Of a DNA stretch of 64,000 nucleotides, positions 33,673 to 41,343 are shown one piece after another; within the stretch, counting starts at the first letter, position 1; each line of letters starts with the position of its first letter. Made by a program: the position numbers and the translations under genes. The notes under the pieces are model-generated. The model made no database searches. It saw nothing but the letters and a program-made list of their open reading frames with translations, and was not told where the DNA came from. Source of the stretch: Mesobacillus subterraneus (GTDB lineage Bacteria > Bacillota > Bacilli > Bacillales > Cytobacillaceae); contig NZ_JXIQ01000019.1 of assembly GCF_000934845.1 (NCBI RefSeq), forward strand, positions 1-64,000, given 5' to 3'.

Positions 33673-34443
33673 ATGAAAATTCACCTTTTGCTAAAAAAAG
33701 AAGAGATTGACAAGCAAAAAATGGCCGACAATAAAATCGCTGTAGTTTTTGATGTGCTTCTGGCAACTTCCACGATCACGTCAGCCCTTGAATTCGGTGC
33801 CAAAGAGGTGATTCCGGTCAATGATAGAAAGGAAGCGGAAAAGGAAGCAGCAGGGAGGGAGAAAGATTGTTTCGTACTCGTCGGCGAGTATCAGGGGAAA
33901 ACAATCGATGGGTTTCTGTCACCAAATCCGCTGGAATTGAGAGAAAAAATCGAGGGGAAGTCCGTCATCCTGTCGACAACCAATGGAACCGTCGCGCTTA
34001 AAAATTCGGCCGATGCCCAAAGAGTTTATGCGGCGTCCTTAATGAATTGCCGGGCAGTAGCCAATCATATTTTAAAAGATTACCAGGGAGAAACGATCGT
34101 GGTTGTCTGTTCAGGCTCCTCGAATGAGTTTAATGTCGAGGATTTCCATGGGGCGGGATGCTTCATTGACTGCCTAATTAAGGAATATGACAAGGAGTAT
34201 TTCCTGACGGATTCTGCTTATGCTGCGCAAAGTTTCTACCATAGGCACAATCTAAACAGTAATGATATTTTAAAAGATACCAGAGTTGGACGGATGCTAA
34301 GTAAACATGGCTTTGACGAGGAAATTGAATTTGTCTCACGGCAAAATATTTTTACCACGGTTCCTATGCTGATGGACAAAAAGAGGATAATAGACGTTTT
34401 GAATGACAACGTTTACAAAAAGGAAGGAAAAGTATGTCATTGA
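33673..34443 (+). CDS. 2-phosphosulfolactate phosphatase (ComB) family protein
   Basis: The 256-residue protein matches the ComB family: VVFDVLLATSTITSALEFGA, 'GEYQGKTIDGFLSPNPLEL' and ILSTTNGTVALKN are its three conserved blocks. Classical ComB removes phosphate from 2-phosphosulfolactate in coenzyme M synthesis, which Bacillus lacks. In this operon, directly behind a hydroxyacyl kinase, a phosphatase acting on a phosphorylated hydroxy acid is a more likely job. A GTG at 33661 overlaps the kinase stop, but the ATG at 33673 with AAGGAC upstream is the better start. Last gene before an 80-base gap and the ligase. Confidence 0.85.
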   Translation: MKIHLLLKKEEIDKQKMADNKIAVVFDVLLATSTITSALEFGAKEVIPVNDRKEAEKEAAGREKDCFVLVGEYQGKTIDGFLSPNPLELREKIEGKSVILSTTNGTVALKNSADAQRVYAASLMNCRAVANHILKDYQGETIVVVCSGSSNEFNVEDFHGAGCFIDCLIKEYDKEYFLTDSAYAAQSFYHRHNLNSNDILKDTRVGRMLSKHGFDEEIEFVSRQNIFTTVPMLMDKKRIIDVLNDNVYKKEGKVCH

Positions 34444-34521
34444 AAACAGAAGGAAGGTATTGCTTCCTTTAAAAAGAATTGCTCTTAAGCCGGTTGAATA
34501 ATAATCTATGAAGGGGACTAT

Positions 34522-36237
34522 ATGATGCCAAACCTACACTTTGATCACTGGCCAAGAACCTCTAAATCTCTTATATTGCCGGAAACATCCCTCTATGAGA
34601 ATCTGAAAGTCAGTGCGGAAAGATATCCGGACCAAATTGCAATCTATTACTATGGAAATGCCATTACTTACAGAGAGCTGAACGAAGATGTAAATTCACT
34701 TGCTGGATTCCTCCAGCAGAAACTTGGAGTTAAAAAGGATGACAGAGTTTTGTTATTCATGCAAAATTCTCCCCAGTTCGTCATTGGATTCTATGCAATT
34801 TCTCGAGCTGATGCAGTCGTAGTGCCAATCAACCCTATGCTGACTGCAGATGAATTGAGTTTTTACATCAATGATTGTGAGATTACTTCGGCGTTGGTTG
34901 GGCAGGAGCTTTATGCAAAGGTTGAGCCGCTGATCGGTTCAACTCCATTACAGAATGTTGTGGTTGCTGCCTACTCTGATTACAAAGGAGAGAATTTTGA
35001 CGGTGTCGTACCTCCGGAGGCAGAGGCTGCCAGGGAAGTTCATGAACAACCAGGGCACTTCCATTGGATTGAAGCTATTGCAGCCCAATATGAGCCAGAT
35101 GCCCATACGACAAAGGCAGATGACATTGTCGTGCTTCCCTATACATCCGGAACAACCGGACTTCCAAAAGGCTGCATGCATACGAATCGGACCGTCCAGG
35201 CGAATACCATCGGAGCCTATCATTGGTCCAGCTCGACAACGAGTACCGTTCACTTGACTACATTGCCATTATTCCATGTGACCGGCATGGTACACAGCAT
35301 GCATATGCCGATTTTTTCCGGAAGTACGATGATCCTAGTGACAAGATGGAACCGGGAGACAGCGGTGGAACTAATAAAATCTCAAGAGTGCACACACTGG
35401 GTTGCGATTGCTACGATGATTGTCGATTTCCTGGCGAATCCAAAACTTGATCCAAGGGATATTGCCACACTAACATCGATTTCCGGCGGGGGCGCAGCCC
35501 TTCCAGAGGCAGTGGGGGAAAAGCTTTTTAAATTGACCGGGCAGCGATTTGTAGAAGGGTACGGACTTTCCGAAACAATATCCCAGACCCATTTCAATCC
35601 ACCAGATCGGCCTAAAATGCAGTGCCTTGGCATTCCATCCTTTGATGTTGATGCAAGGATTATTGAACCATCCACCGGGAACGAGCTTGATCCCGGTGAG
35701 GCAGGAGAAATTATCGTAAATGGGCCGCAGGTAATGGTGGGATATTACAACAGGGAGGAGGAGAACAGAAGTTCCTTCATTGAAATAGATGGCAAAAAGT
35801 TTTTCCGGACGGGCGATATTGGCCGTTATGATGAAGAAGGCTACTATTTCATGGTTGACCGTGTTAAAAGGATGATCAATGCTTCTGGCTATAAAGTTTG
35901 GCCTACAGAGGTTGAATCTTATCTTTACAAACATCCGGCAATCCAGCAGGCGGTTGTAGTCGGAATACCTGACCCAAGAAGAGGCGAATCGGTAAAAGCA
36001 TTTATCATTTTAAATAATGGGTATGAAGGAAAATTAAGCGAAGAAGAAATCATCGATTGGTCCAAACAGCATATGGCAGCTTATAAGTACCCTCGCGAGG
36101 TAGAATTCAGGACGCAATTCCCGATGACCAGCAGCGGCAAGATTCTGTGGAGGAAGCTTCAGGAGGAAGAAAGGGAAAAGGCTGAAAATCAAGTGAGAGA
36201 AAAGACTCCGTCAGAATATTCAAATGCTGATAATTAA
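34522..36237 (+). CDS. AMP-forming acyl-CoA synthetase (fatty-acid:CoA ligase)
   Basis: This 571-residue ANL-superfamily enzyme has the AMP-binding P-loop LPYTSGTTGLPKGCMHTN (near residue 210), the A5 block EGYGLSET, the A7 Asp in FFRTGDIG, the hinge 'VDRVKRMINASGYKVWP' and the C-terminal Lys in TSSGKILWRKL. It would activate a carboxylic acid, in this context a hydroxy or branched fatty acid, to its CoA ester, the entry step of the pathway. It is on the same strand as the operon, 78 bases behind the phosphatase gene, and closes the cluster with a terminator. Two ATGs (34522 and 34525) follow AAGGGGAC. Confidence 0.92.
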   Translation: MMPNLHFDHWPRTSKSLILPETSLYENLKVSAERYPDQIAIYYYGNAITYRELNEDVNSLAGFLQQKLGVKKDDRVLLFMQNSPQFVIGFYAISRADAVVVPINPMLTADELSFYINDCEITSALVGQELYAKVEPLIGSTPLQNVVVAAYSDYKGENFDGVVPPEAEAAREVHEQPGHFHWIEAIAAQYEPDAHTTKADDIVVLPYTSGTTGLPKGCMHTNRTVQANTIGAYHWSSSTTSTVHLTTLPLFHVTGMVHSMHMPIFSGSTMILVTRWNRETAVELIKSQECTHWVAIATMIVDFLANPKLDPRDIATLTSISGGGAALPEAVGEKLFKLTGQRFVEGYGLSETISQTHFNPPDRPKMQCLGIPSFDVDARIIEPSTGNELDPGEAGEIIVNGPQVMVGYYNREEENRSSFIEIDGKKFFRTGDIGRYDEEGYYFMVDRVKRMINASGYKVWPTEVESYLYKHPAIQQAVVVGIPDPRRGESVKAFIILNNGYEGKLSEEEIIDWSKQHMAAYKYPREVEFRTQFPMTSSGKILWRKLQEEEREKAENQVREKTPSEYSNADN

Positions 36238-36260
36238 TCCGTGATAAATAATTCTAGCTG

Positions 36261-36287
36261 CGGCAGTTAAGATGAACTGCCGTTTTT
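36261..36287 (+). terminator. Terminator closing the catabolic operon
   Basis: CGGCAGTT-AAGATG-AACTGCCG followed by TTTTT. Confidence 0.9.
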
Positions 36288-36366
36288 CGTTGAAATCATA
36301 TGCATCCAGGTCATACAATAAGAAATAAGCTGTCGCCCAGCATGGTACCTGAAAGGAGTGGTTGAC

Positions 36367-37170
36367 ATGAATAATAGAATTGGAGTGGACGCGGGAGGAT
36401 CTTTAATTAAAATTGTCTATGAGGAAAATGGGAGAATGCATTTTCGAAAGCAGCCTAATTCAGAACTGGATGATGCCTTGCAGTGGCTGAAAATCACCGC
36501 ACCAAATAAACCAATCTATCTGACAGGTGGAAAGGCAGGAACGATACAAGCCAATTATTTTCCGGAGGCAAAGGGGGTAGATGAATTTTCTGCTGTATGC
36601 GAAGGCAGCCAGTATTTGAAAATGAGGGAAGCGATGACTGCCGGTGAACCTTACATACTGGTCAACATCGGGACAGGCACTTCCTGGTTTACAATGAAAG
36701 GGGAACAGTATGAACGCGTTCTCGGAAGTGGAATTGGTGGAGGTACTTTTATGGGACTGGGGAAAATTTTATCTGAAGTGGATAGCTTTTCTGAACTGGT
36801 AAGTTTAGCTGCTAAGGGGGACAAGGGGAATGTTGACCTGCTCGTGAAGGATATTTATTATCCGGAAAACCCGCCAATCCATGGTGATTTAACAGCGAGC
36901 AATTTCGCGAAGATACAAGAATTCCCTTCAAGCTCTTCAGCGGACAAAATGGCTTCGCTTAACAATATGATCGCAGAAACGATTACGCTTCTCACTGTTC
37001 AGGTTGCTAGTATTCACAATATACACCAGGCTGTCTTTATCGGGAGTACACTTGCAGGAAATAACCCCCTCCGCGAAAGTCTCAATACTTATTGTAAAAT
37101 GTCTGGAATTGATCCGGTTTTTTTGAAAAATGGTGAGTTTAGCGGGGCGATTGGGGCAATGCTCAAATAA
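36367..37170 (+). CDS. coaW: Type II pantothenate kinase
   Basis: The 267-residue protein is of the eukaryote-like type II pantothenate kinase family known from staphylococci. It phosphorylates pantothenate at the start of CoA synthesis. Seen are the N-terminal phosphate-binding loop GVDAGGSLIKIV, the mid-protein 'VNIGTGTSWFTM' and GSGIGGGTFMGLGKIL, and the C-terminal VFIGSTLAGN. The ATG at 36367 is taken because AAAGGAG lies 9 bases before it; the GTG at 36358 is too close. It follows the acyl-CoA pathway genes after a terminator, so it is a separate unit, although CoA supply is functionally related. Confidence 0.88.
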   Translation: MNNRIGVDAGGSLIKIVYEENGRMHFRKQPNSELDDALQWLKITAPNKPIYLTGGKAGTIQANYFPEAKGVDEFSAVCEGSQYLKMREAMTAGEPYILVNIGTGTSWFTMKGEQYERVLGSGIGGGTFMGLGKILSEVDSFSELVSLAAKGDKGNVDLLVKDIYYPENPPIHGDLTASNFAKIQEFPSSSSADKMASLNNMIAETITLLTVQVASIHNIHQAVFIGSTLAGNNPLRESLNTYCKMSGIDPVFLKNGEFSGAIGAMLK

Positions 37171-37178
37171 TGAGAAAA

Positions 37179-37207
37179 ACCGGGCAAACTGCGCCCGGTC
37201 CTTTTTT
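37179..37207 (+). terminator. Terminator after coaW
   Basis: ACCGGGC / GCCCGGT stem followed by CCTTTTTT. Confidence 0.85.
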
Positions 37208-37218
37208 GGTTTGGCCGA

Positions 37219-37320
37219 TAATCGATTTCCACTCCAGACACTCGCTTTCCGTGGGGCGCCAGGTGAGCATTTCGTCGCTTTGCTCCTGCGGGTCTCACCT
37301 TGGCTGCAATCCCTTTTTTA
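37219..37320. repeat. Degenerate copy of a GC-rich dispersed Bacillaceae repeat
   Basis: The stretch beginning CGATTTCCACTCCAGACACT and continuing CGCTTTCCGTGGGGCG ... CTGCGGGTCTCACCTTGGC has the wording of a non-coding dispersed repeat that I know from intergenic regions of many Bacillus genomes. It is much richer in GC than its surroundings and has no start codon with a ribosome site. Recognition is from memory, and the boundaries are approximate. Confidence 0.5.
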
Positions 37321-37450
37321 ATGGAAAAACCAAGCTTTCCTCTTTAAACCGGTTTGAAAATACTAAGCGAGTTTTCGATTTATATAGCGAATTGGAAATC
37401 ACAACTCCCAAAATTTTATATGTTTCGTGTTTTTTACTAAAACTCCTGCC

Positions 37451-37601
37451 ATAAGGGCATCTTTCATGCAGAAAGATACCCTTATGCAAGCATTTCCTCC
37501 TCTATAAGGGCATCTCTCAAGCAGAAAGATACCTTTATGCAAGCATTTCCTCCTCTATAAGGGCATCTTTCAAGCGGAATACCCTATGCGAGCATTTCCA
37601 C
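37451..37601. repeat. Three tandem 53-bp units, each with an internal hairpin
   Basis: Units begin at 37451, 37504 and 37557 with ATAAGGGCATCT and continue TTCATGCAGAAAGATACCC to GCATTTCCTCCTCT. Units 1 and 2 differ at only a few positions. Unit 3 has lost about 5 bases in the middle and fades after GCATTTCC. Within each unit AAGGGcATCTTTC and GAAAGATaCCCTT are complementary, forming a hairpin of about 13 bp. There are no unique spacers, so this is not a CRISPR array. Confidence 0.85.
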
Positions 37602-37687
37602 AGTTAATTCTCTTATTATTATAATTTTGGTTATTTGGATCATCGAAATAAGTAAAACTATTTCCATTTTTTTCAATACACCTTTAA

Positions 37688-37780
37688 CTTCATTGGGCAG
37701 GCCCTAAGTGTCTCGAGGAGTATGATCCGCAGCTAGAAAAGAGACTCAAGGAGCTAGGCGTTGAAGTAAACCTCAACTAA
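37688..37780 (+). pseudogene. C-terminal remnant of an unidentified gene
   Basis: A frame of 30 codons ends ...GPKCLEEYDPQLEKRLKELG and VEVNLN before a stop at 37780. It has typical coding character (amphipathic charged helix) but no start or ribosome site, and a stop just upstream at 37685-37687. It looks like the tail of a deleted gene. I could not name the family. Confidence 0.4.
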
Positions 37781-37807
37781 AGAAGTTTATAATTTCCTAA
37801 ATTCAAC

Positions 37808-37840
37808 AAAAGAGGGGAAGCCACTGGCTCCTCCTCTTTT
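37808..37840 (-). terminator. Terminator of the flavin monooxygenase gene
   Basis: AAAAGAGGAGGAGCCA / TGGCTTCCCCTCTTTT on the minus strand, 7 bases past the stop; two mismatches. Confidence 0.75.
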
Positions 37841-37847
37841 ATGGAAT

Positions 37848-38870
37848 TTACCTATTTTCTTTAAAAATGTCAGAGACGATTTCAAATGATTTCAGTCTGG
37901 CTTTATGGTCAAAAATTTGTGCATTGATGATCATTTCATCCGCCTGAGTATCATTAAGAAACTCCTGTAGCTTTGCTTTAATGGTCTGCGGTCCGCCAAC
38001 AATCGAGGAACCGATTCGGCTATCTAGCAGCATCTTTTCATATTCGCTGATCTGACTATCAAAATCTTTTACAGGTGGCAGCAGGGGACTTGGATTATTT
38101 CTAAAAAGATTTAGGAATTGCTGTTGCATGGATGTCGCCAGAAATTCTGCTTCCTGATCCGACTCGGCCGCAATCACGTTTACGCCAACCATAGTATATG
38201 GCTGGTCTAATACATCAGAAGGCTGGAAGTTTTTCCGATATAGTTTTAGCGCACCCAAAGTATTTTCCGGAGAGAAATGACTGGCGAATGAAAAAGGCAA
38301 GCCGAGTTGTCCTGCAAGCTGTGCACTATAGCCGCTTGATCCCAAAAGCCAGATTGGGATGTTTAATCCTTCCCCGGGAATAGCGTGCACACTTCGAAGT
38401 TGTGAATCAAGTTCCGGATTAAAGTATGCGCGAAGTTCATCCAATTGCTCTGGAAAGTCTTGGCCATCACTGCGCCGTTCTCGCCTTAAAGCATAGGCTG
38501 TCATCTGGTCTGTGCCAGGAGCACGGCCGAGCCCAAGATCGATCCGGCCCTGGAAAAGAGATTCTAAAGTCCCGAATTGTTCCGCGATCACAAGTGGAGC
38601 ATGATTTGGCAGCATGATCCCACCTGATCCTACTCGGATTGTGGATGTACCGGCTGCAACATGTCCGATGACTACCGAAGTTGCAGAACTAGCAATCCCA
38701 GGCATATTATGATGTTCTGCCAGCCAGTAGCGATGATATCCCCATTGTTCCACATGCCTAGCTAGGTCAAGCGTGTTGTTCAGTGCATCTGAAGCGGTGC
38801 CGCCTTTAATGATTGGGGCAAGATCAAGCACTGAAAATTTGATATCGGTTAAACGTTTGCCGTCTGCCAT
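37848..38870 (-). CDS. LLM-class flavin-dependent oxidoreductase (luciferase-like)
   Basis: The 340-residue protein belongs to the bacterial luciferase-like monooxygenase family. The barrel shows '[20 protein letters not shown]', [34 protein letters not shown] and the C-terminal '[15 protein letters not shown]'. This subgroup (MsnO8/YwcH-like) uses FMNH2 and O2 on unknown substrates. The start ATG is 10 bases after AAAGGAAG. It is a single gene between its own terminator and an inverted repeat at 38904. Confidence 0.88.
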   Translation of the reverse strand: MADGKRLTDIKFSVLDLAPIIKGGTASDALNNTLDLARHVEQWGYHRYWLAEHHNMPGIASSATSVVIGHVAAGTSTIRVGSGGIMLPNHAPLVIAEQFGTLESLFQGRIDLGLGRAPGTDQMTAYALRRERRSDGQDFPEQLDELRAYFNPELDSQLRSVHAIPGEGLNIPIWLLGSSGYSAQLAGQLGLPFSFASHFSPENTLGALKLYRKNFQPSDVLDQPYTMVGVNVIAAESDQEAEFLATSMQQQFLNLFRNNPSPLLPPVKDFDSQISEYEKMLLDSRIGSSIVGGPQTIKAKLQEFLNDTQADEMIINAQIFDHKARLKSFEIVSDIFKENR

Positions 38871-38903
38871 AATTGCATCTTCCTTTATTGAATGATATTA
38901 ACA

Positions 38904-38932
38904 GCTAGGAAGAGCTTTTATCTATTCCTAGC
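38904..38932. repeat. Inverted repeat upstream of the flavin monooxygenase
   Basis: GCTAGGAA, 13 bases, TTCCTAGC: perfect 8-bp arms 34 bases upstream of the start. It could be an operator or leader hairpin; no regulator is known. Confidence 0.5.
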
Positions 38933-39016
38933 GTCTATACCATTCAATAGTACCAATAATCTTTCGATAATCAAAATAAAATGGTTTTTCGCTCGATTTG
39001 ACAGATGGCTTTTCCG

Positions 39017-40336
39017 TTAATTAATGGAAGGTCGCTGCGTGACAAGGGAGGGATTCTCAACCTTTGTCTCTCTTTTTGACTCTCTAATGGTTGCTTCAAT
39101 ATTGACAAATTCCGGATATCCATAAATACCATGTTCACTGATGTCCAGTCCAATGTTTTCTTCATCTTCTGTAACTCTCAAGCCATTCATCACCATTTTC
39201 ATTCCTAACAAAATGAGGTAGGAAACAACAAAAGCAAAAGCACCGGAAGCTAAAACTCCCATAGCCTGTACCCCGAGCTGGTCGAAACCTCCGCCATAAA
39301 ATAATCCTGGTTTTCCGACAGTTGCCAATTCTGGAGTTGCGAAGAATCCAGTTGATAAAGTACCCCAAACTCCTGCTGCCCCATGAACGGATAATGCAAA
39401 TATAGGGTCATCAATCTGTTTGCTTTCAAAAAACCTAATGCTATAGAAGACGAGAATTCCGGAAACCAATCCAATTACAACTGCTGCCCATGTATCAACA
39501 AAGCCACTGGAAGCAGTGATGCCGACAAGACCGGCCAGTGTTCCGTTCAACATCATTGGGATATCGGCCTTTCCCATGACAATCCATGAAACAGCAAGTG
39601 CAGCAATGGTACCAGCCGCAGCTGCAAGATTCGTGTTCAGGGCGACAAATCCAAAAAATGCTCCATCTACTGATAGCGTGCTGCCTGCATTGAATCCAAA
39701 CCAACCCACCCAGAGGAAGAGTACACTCAACGCGGTGAATACGAGGTTATGACCGTCAATTTTATTGGCCGAGCCATCTTTATTATATTTGCCTAAACGA
39801 GGTTTCAATAGAAGTGTTGCTGCCAAGGCACCCATTGCGCCTGTAAGGTGAACGACTGTCGAACCAGCAAAATCCTGTTTCCCATGTTCTGCAAGCCAGC
39901 CGCCGCCCCAAATCCAGTGAGCAATAAACGGATAAACCAATATGGAGAAGAAAACTGCGAAAACAACATAAACAGATAATTTTGCTCTTTCAGCGAATCC
40001 GCCAAAAGCTATTGTAATCGAAATTCCCGCGAAAGCCAGTTGAAAAAGGAAGAACACGGATCCTGAAAGGCTAAGCCCTTCCACTTCATAGCCTGAATAA
40101 AAGAAATCCGAAAATCCTAAAATCGAATTGCCTTCCCCGAATATCAGACCATATCCTACAGCCCAGAAAACAATGGAGGAAATACCAAATGTCAAAATCG
40201 TTTTGCCGGCGATATGGCCAGCATTTTTCATTCTGGTAGAACCTGTTTCAAGTAAAATGAAGCCCCCAATCATCAAAATTACTAATACTGTTGAAACCAT
40301 TACCCATAAGCTATTTAATAAAAAAGCTGTATCCAA
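39017..40336 (-). CDS. amt: Ammonium transporter, Amt/NrgA family
   Basis: The 439-residue membrane protein has about 11 helices typical of Amt channels, with 'LLETGSTRMKNAGHIAGKT', FAGSTVVHLTGAMGALAA (signature), WFGFNAGSTL and SVHGAAGVWGTLSTGFFA (pore His). The C-terminal tail is long and hydrophilic, ending in 'IRESKRETKV...'. It takes up ammonium at low supply. A perfect TnrA box lies 74 bases upstream of the start, and tnrA is the next gene upstream on the same strand. The PII gene (glnK/nrgB) that usually follows amt is absent here. Confidence 0.93.
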   Translation of the reverse strand: MDTAFLLNSLWVMVSTVLVILMIGGFILLETGSTRMKNAGHIAGKTILTFGISSIVFWAVGYGLIFGEGNSILGFSDFFYSGYEVEGLSLSGSVFFLFQLAFAGISITIAFGGFAERAKLSVYVVFAVFFSILVYPFIAHWIWGGGWLAEHGKQDFAGSTVVHLTGAMGALAATLLLKPRLGKYNKDGSANKIDGHNLVFTALSVLFLWVGWFGFNAGSTLSVDGAFFGFVALNTNLAAAAGTIAALAVSWIVMGKADIPMMLNGTLAGLVGITASSGFVDTWAAVVIGLVSGILVFYSIRFFESKQIDDPIFALSVHGAAGVWGTLSTGFFATPELATVGKPGLFYGGGFDQLGVQAMGVLASGAFAFVVSYLILLGMKMVMNGLRVTEDEENIGLDISEHGIYGYPEFVNIEATIRESKRETKVENPSLVTQRPSIN

Positions 40337-40409
40337 TTTTGCTCAACTCCCTCTTTAGTTTGTATGTTATATGTATTTTGTCATCTAATTCATAAGAAAA
40401 CCACTACCG

Positions 40410-40426
40410 TGTAAGGAAATCTAACA
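40410..40426. promoter_or_regulatory. TnrA box upstream of amt
   Basis: TGTAAGGAAATCTAACA fits TGTNA-N7-TNACA exactly (read TGTTA-GATTTCC-TTACA on the minus strand). It implies TnrA-dependent expression of amt under nitrogen limitation. Confidence 0.85.
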
Positions 40427-40443
40427 TCAAATTTAAGTCAAAC

Positions 40444-40469
40444 AAAAAAACCCTCTAGGAAGAAGGTTT
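40444..40469 (-). terminator. Terminator after tnrA
   Basis: AAACCTTCT-TCCT-AGAGGGTTT on the minus strand, one mismatch, followed by TTTTTG. It separates tnrA from amt. Confidence 0.75.
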
Positions 40470-40474
40470 CAAGA

Positions 40475-40810
40475 TCATTTTTTTCGTATACCGAATCGGG
40501 CATTTAGTTGTCCTTGGATCATTTTTTTATGTTCTTCTGCTTCATTTATTTTCTGTTGCTTCACCATTTCCTGCCTGATTTCATACGTCTGGACACCATC
40601 TTCAATCTTATTGGCGATCTCAACTAGTAGTTCAACATCCGCAAACGAATATTTTCTGCTCCCGCCTGGTGTTCGATCAGGAAAAACCAGTTTTCTTTCT
40701 TCGTAATATCGTATTTGCCGTTCTGAAAGACCTGTTAATTCACTAACTATCCCGATTGTAATCACTTTTTTATCTTTATAGGAGGAATCAGCAGCCAGAA
40801 GGATCACCAC
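40475..40810 (-). CDS. tnrA: Nitrogen regulator TnrA (MerR/GlnR family)
   Basis: The 111-residue protein is recognisable as TnrA from [20 protein letters not shown], '[20 protein letters not shown]', [20 protein letters not shown] and the C-terminal [13 protein letters not shown], the tail that in TnrA contacts feedback-inhibited glutamine synthetase. GlnR has a different, longer tail. TnrA activates nitrogen-scavenging genes and represses assimilation genes when glutamine is scarce. The start is a GTG at 40810 or the adjacent GTG at 40807, behind AAAGAAAG. A TnrA box 16 bases upstream suggests autoregulation, as known in B. subtilis. Confidence 0.94.
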   Translation of the reverse strand: MVILLAADSSYKDKKVITIGIVSELTGLSERQIRYYEERKLVFPDRTPGGSRKYSFADVELLVEIANKIEDGVQTYEIRQEMVKQQKINEAEEHKKMIQGQLNARFGIRKK

Positions 40811-40825
40811 GCTTCTTTCTTTTTA

Positions 40826-40842
40826 TGTTACATTTTCTCACA
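40826..40842. promoter_or_regulatory. TnrA box upstream of tnrA
   Basis: TGTTACATTTTCTCACA (minus strand TGTGA-GAAAATG-TAACA) matches TGTNA-N7-TNACA exactly, 16 bases before the tnrA start. Confidence 0.85.
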
Positions 40843-40876
40843 TAACATCATGTTTTGTAAAGAAAAACTGGAGGAG

Positions 40877-41023
40877 CTACCGTCCATTTGTTAAATTTTT
40901 TAGTTCAGTCACGGTTAGTTTTCTTAATTCGTTTTCACTTTTTTTCGTTAGCCCTGTTTTCACCAAATGTTTAATATAATGTTCCTTTAATTGTTCAACA
41001 GCAGTCCTTAAATGGAATGACAT
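40877..41023 (-). CDS. fbpA: FbpA-like small basic protein
   Basis: This is a 48-residue basic protein: MSFHLRTAVEQLKEHYIKHL, then KTGLTKKSENELRKLTVTEL and a short basic end. The pattern L-R-x-A-V-E-x-x-K-x-x-Y-I-x-x-L followed by K-K-x-x-x-x-L-x-x-L-T-x-x-E-L is that of the Fur-regulated basic protein A family, which assists or antagonises iron-sparing RNA regulation in B. subtilis. AAGGGGGC lies before the ATG. It starts 12 bases after the stop of another small frame. No Fur box was found upstream, so iron control here is unproven. Confidence 0.7.
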   Translation of the reverse strand: MSFHLRTAVEQLKEHYIKHLVKTGLTKKSENELRKLTVTELKNLTNGR

Positions 41024-41035
41024 AAAATAGCCCCC

Positions 41036-41179
41036 TTAAAGATCGTCATTTTGAATTTTGCGCAAAATTTCCATTGCTTGCATTCCTTCTTTTTTCAGAA
41101 GTTGCTCAAACAATTGATCCCGAAATAGGTCAAGCATCACAATCAATTTCGCCAAATCCAATTCCTTCTGTCTGACCAT
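41036..41179 (-). CDS. Small protein, 47 residues, in operon with fbpA-like gene
   Basis: MVRQKELDLAKLIVMLDLFR continues to a charged helical end (EILRKIQNDDL). A ribosome site (GGGGAG) sits 7 bases before the ATG at 41179. The frame continues further upstream to 41362, but that part overlaps the divergent gene and has no ribosome site. The protein is predicted to be one or two amphipathic helices. I do not recognise it. Coupling with the fbpA-like gene, whose ribosome site overlaps its end, suggests a joint role. Confidence 0.55.
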   Translation of the reverse strand: MVRQKELDLAKLIVMLDLFRDQLFEQLLKKEGMQAMEILRKIQNDDL

Positions 41180-41343
41180 AGAAATCTCCCCATTCCATTT
41201 GTAAATAGATGTAATTTGTTTCATCTTAACGGATACCAATTGGGTAATCAGTAAGTTAGGAAGGATTTCTGACAGGAATTTTAACAGTTGAGTAATCATT
41301 TGTGTGCAAATCGGAAAAACTATCATGACGAGGAGGAATAATA

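Noticed and set aside
34484-34503. A fourth TetR operator before the acyl-CoA ligase gene
   Set aside because: Only the CCGGTTG centre of the consensus is present (TCTTAAGCCGGTTGAATAAT). The outer arms do not match, so the ligase is more likely read from the upstream operon.
37451-37601. CRISPR array
   Set aside because: The three units are direct neighbours without unique spacers, and no cas gene is near.
41180-41343. Fur box upstream of the fbpA-like operon
   Set aside because: No TGATAATNATTATCA-like sequence was found on either strand.
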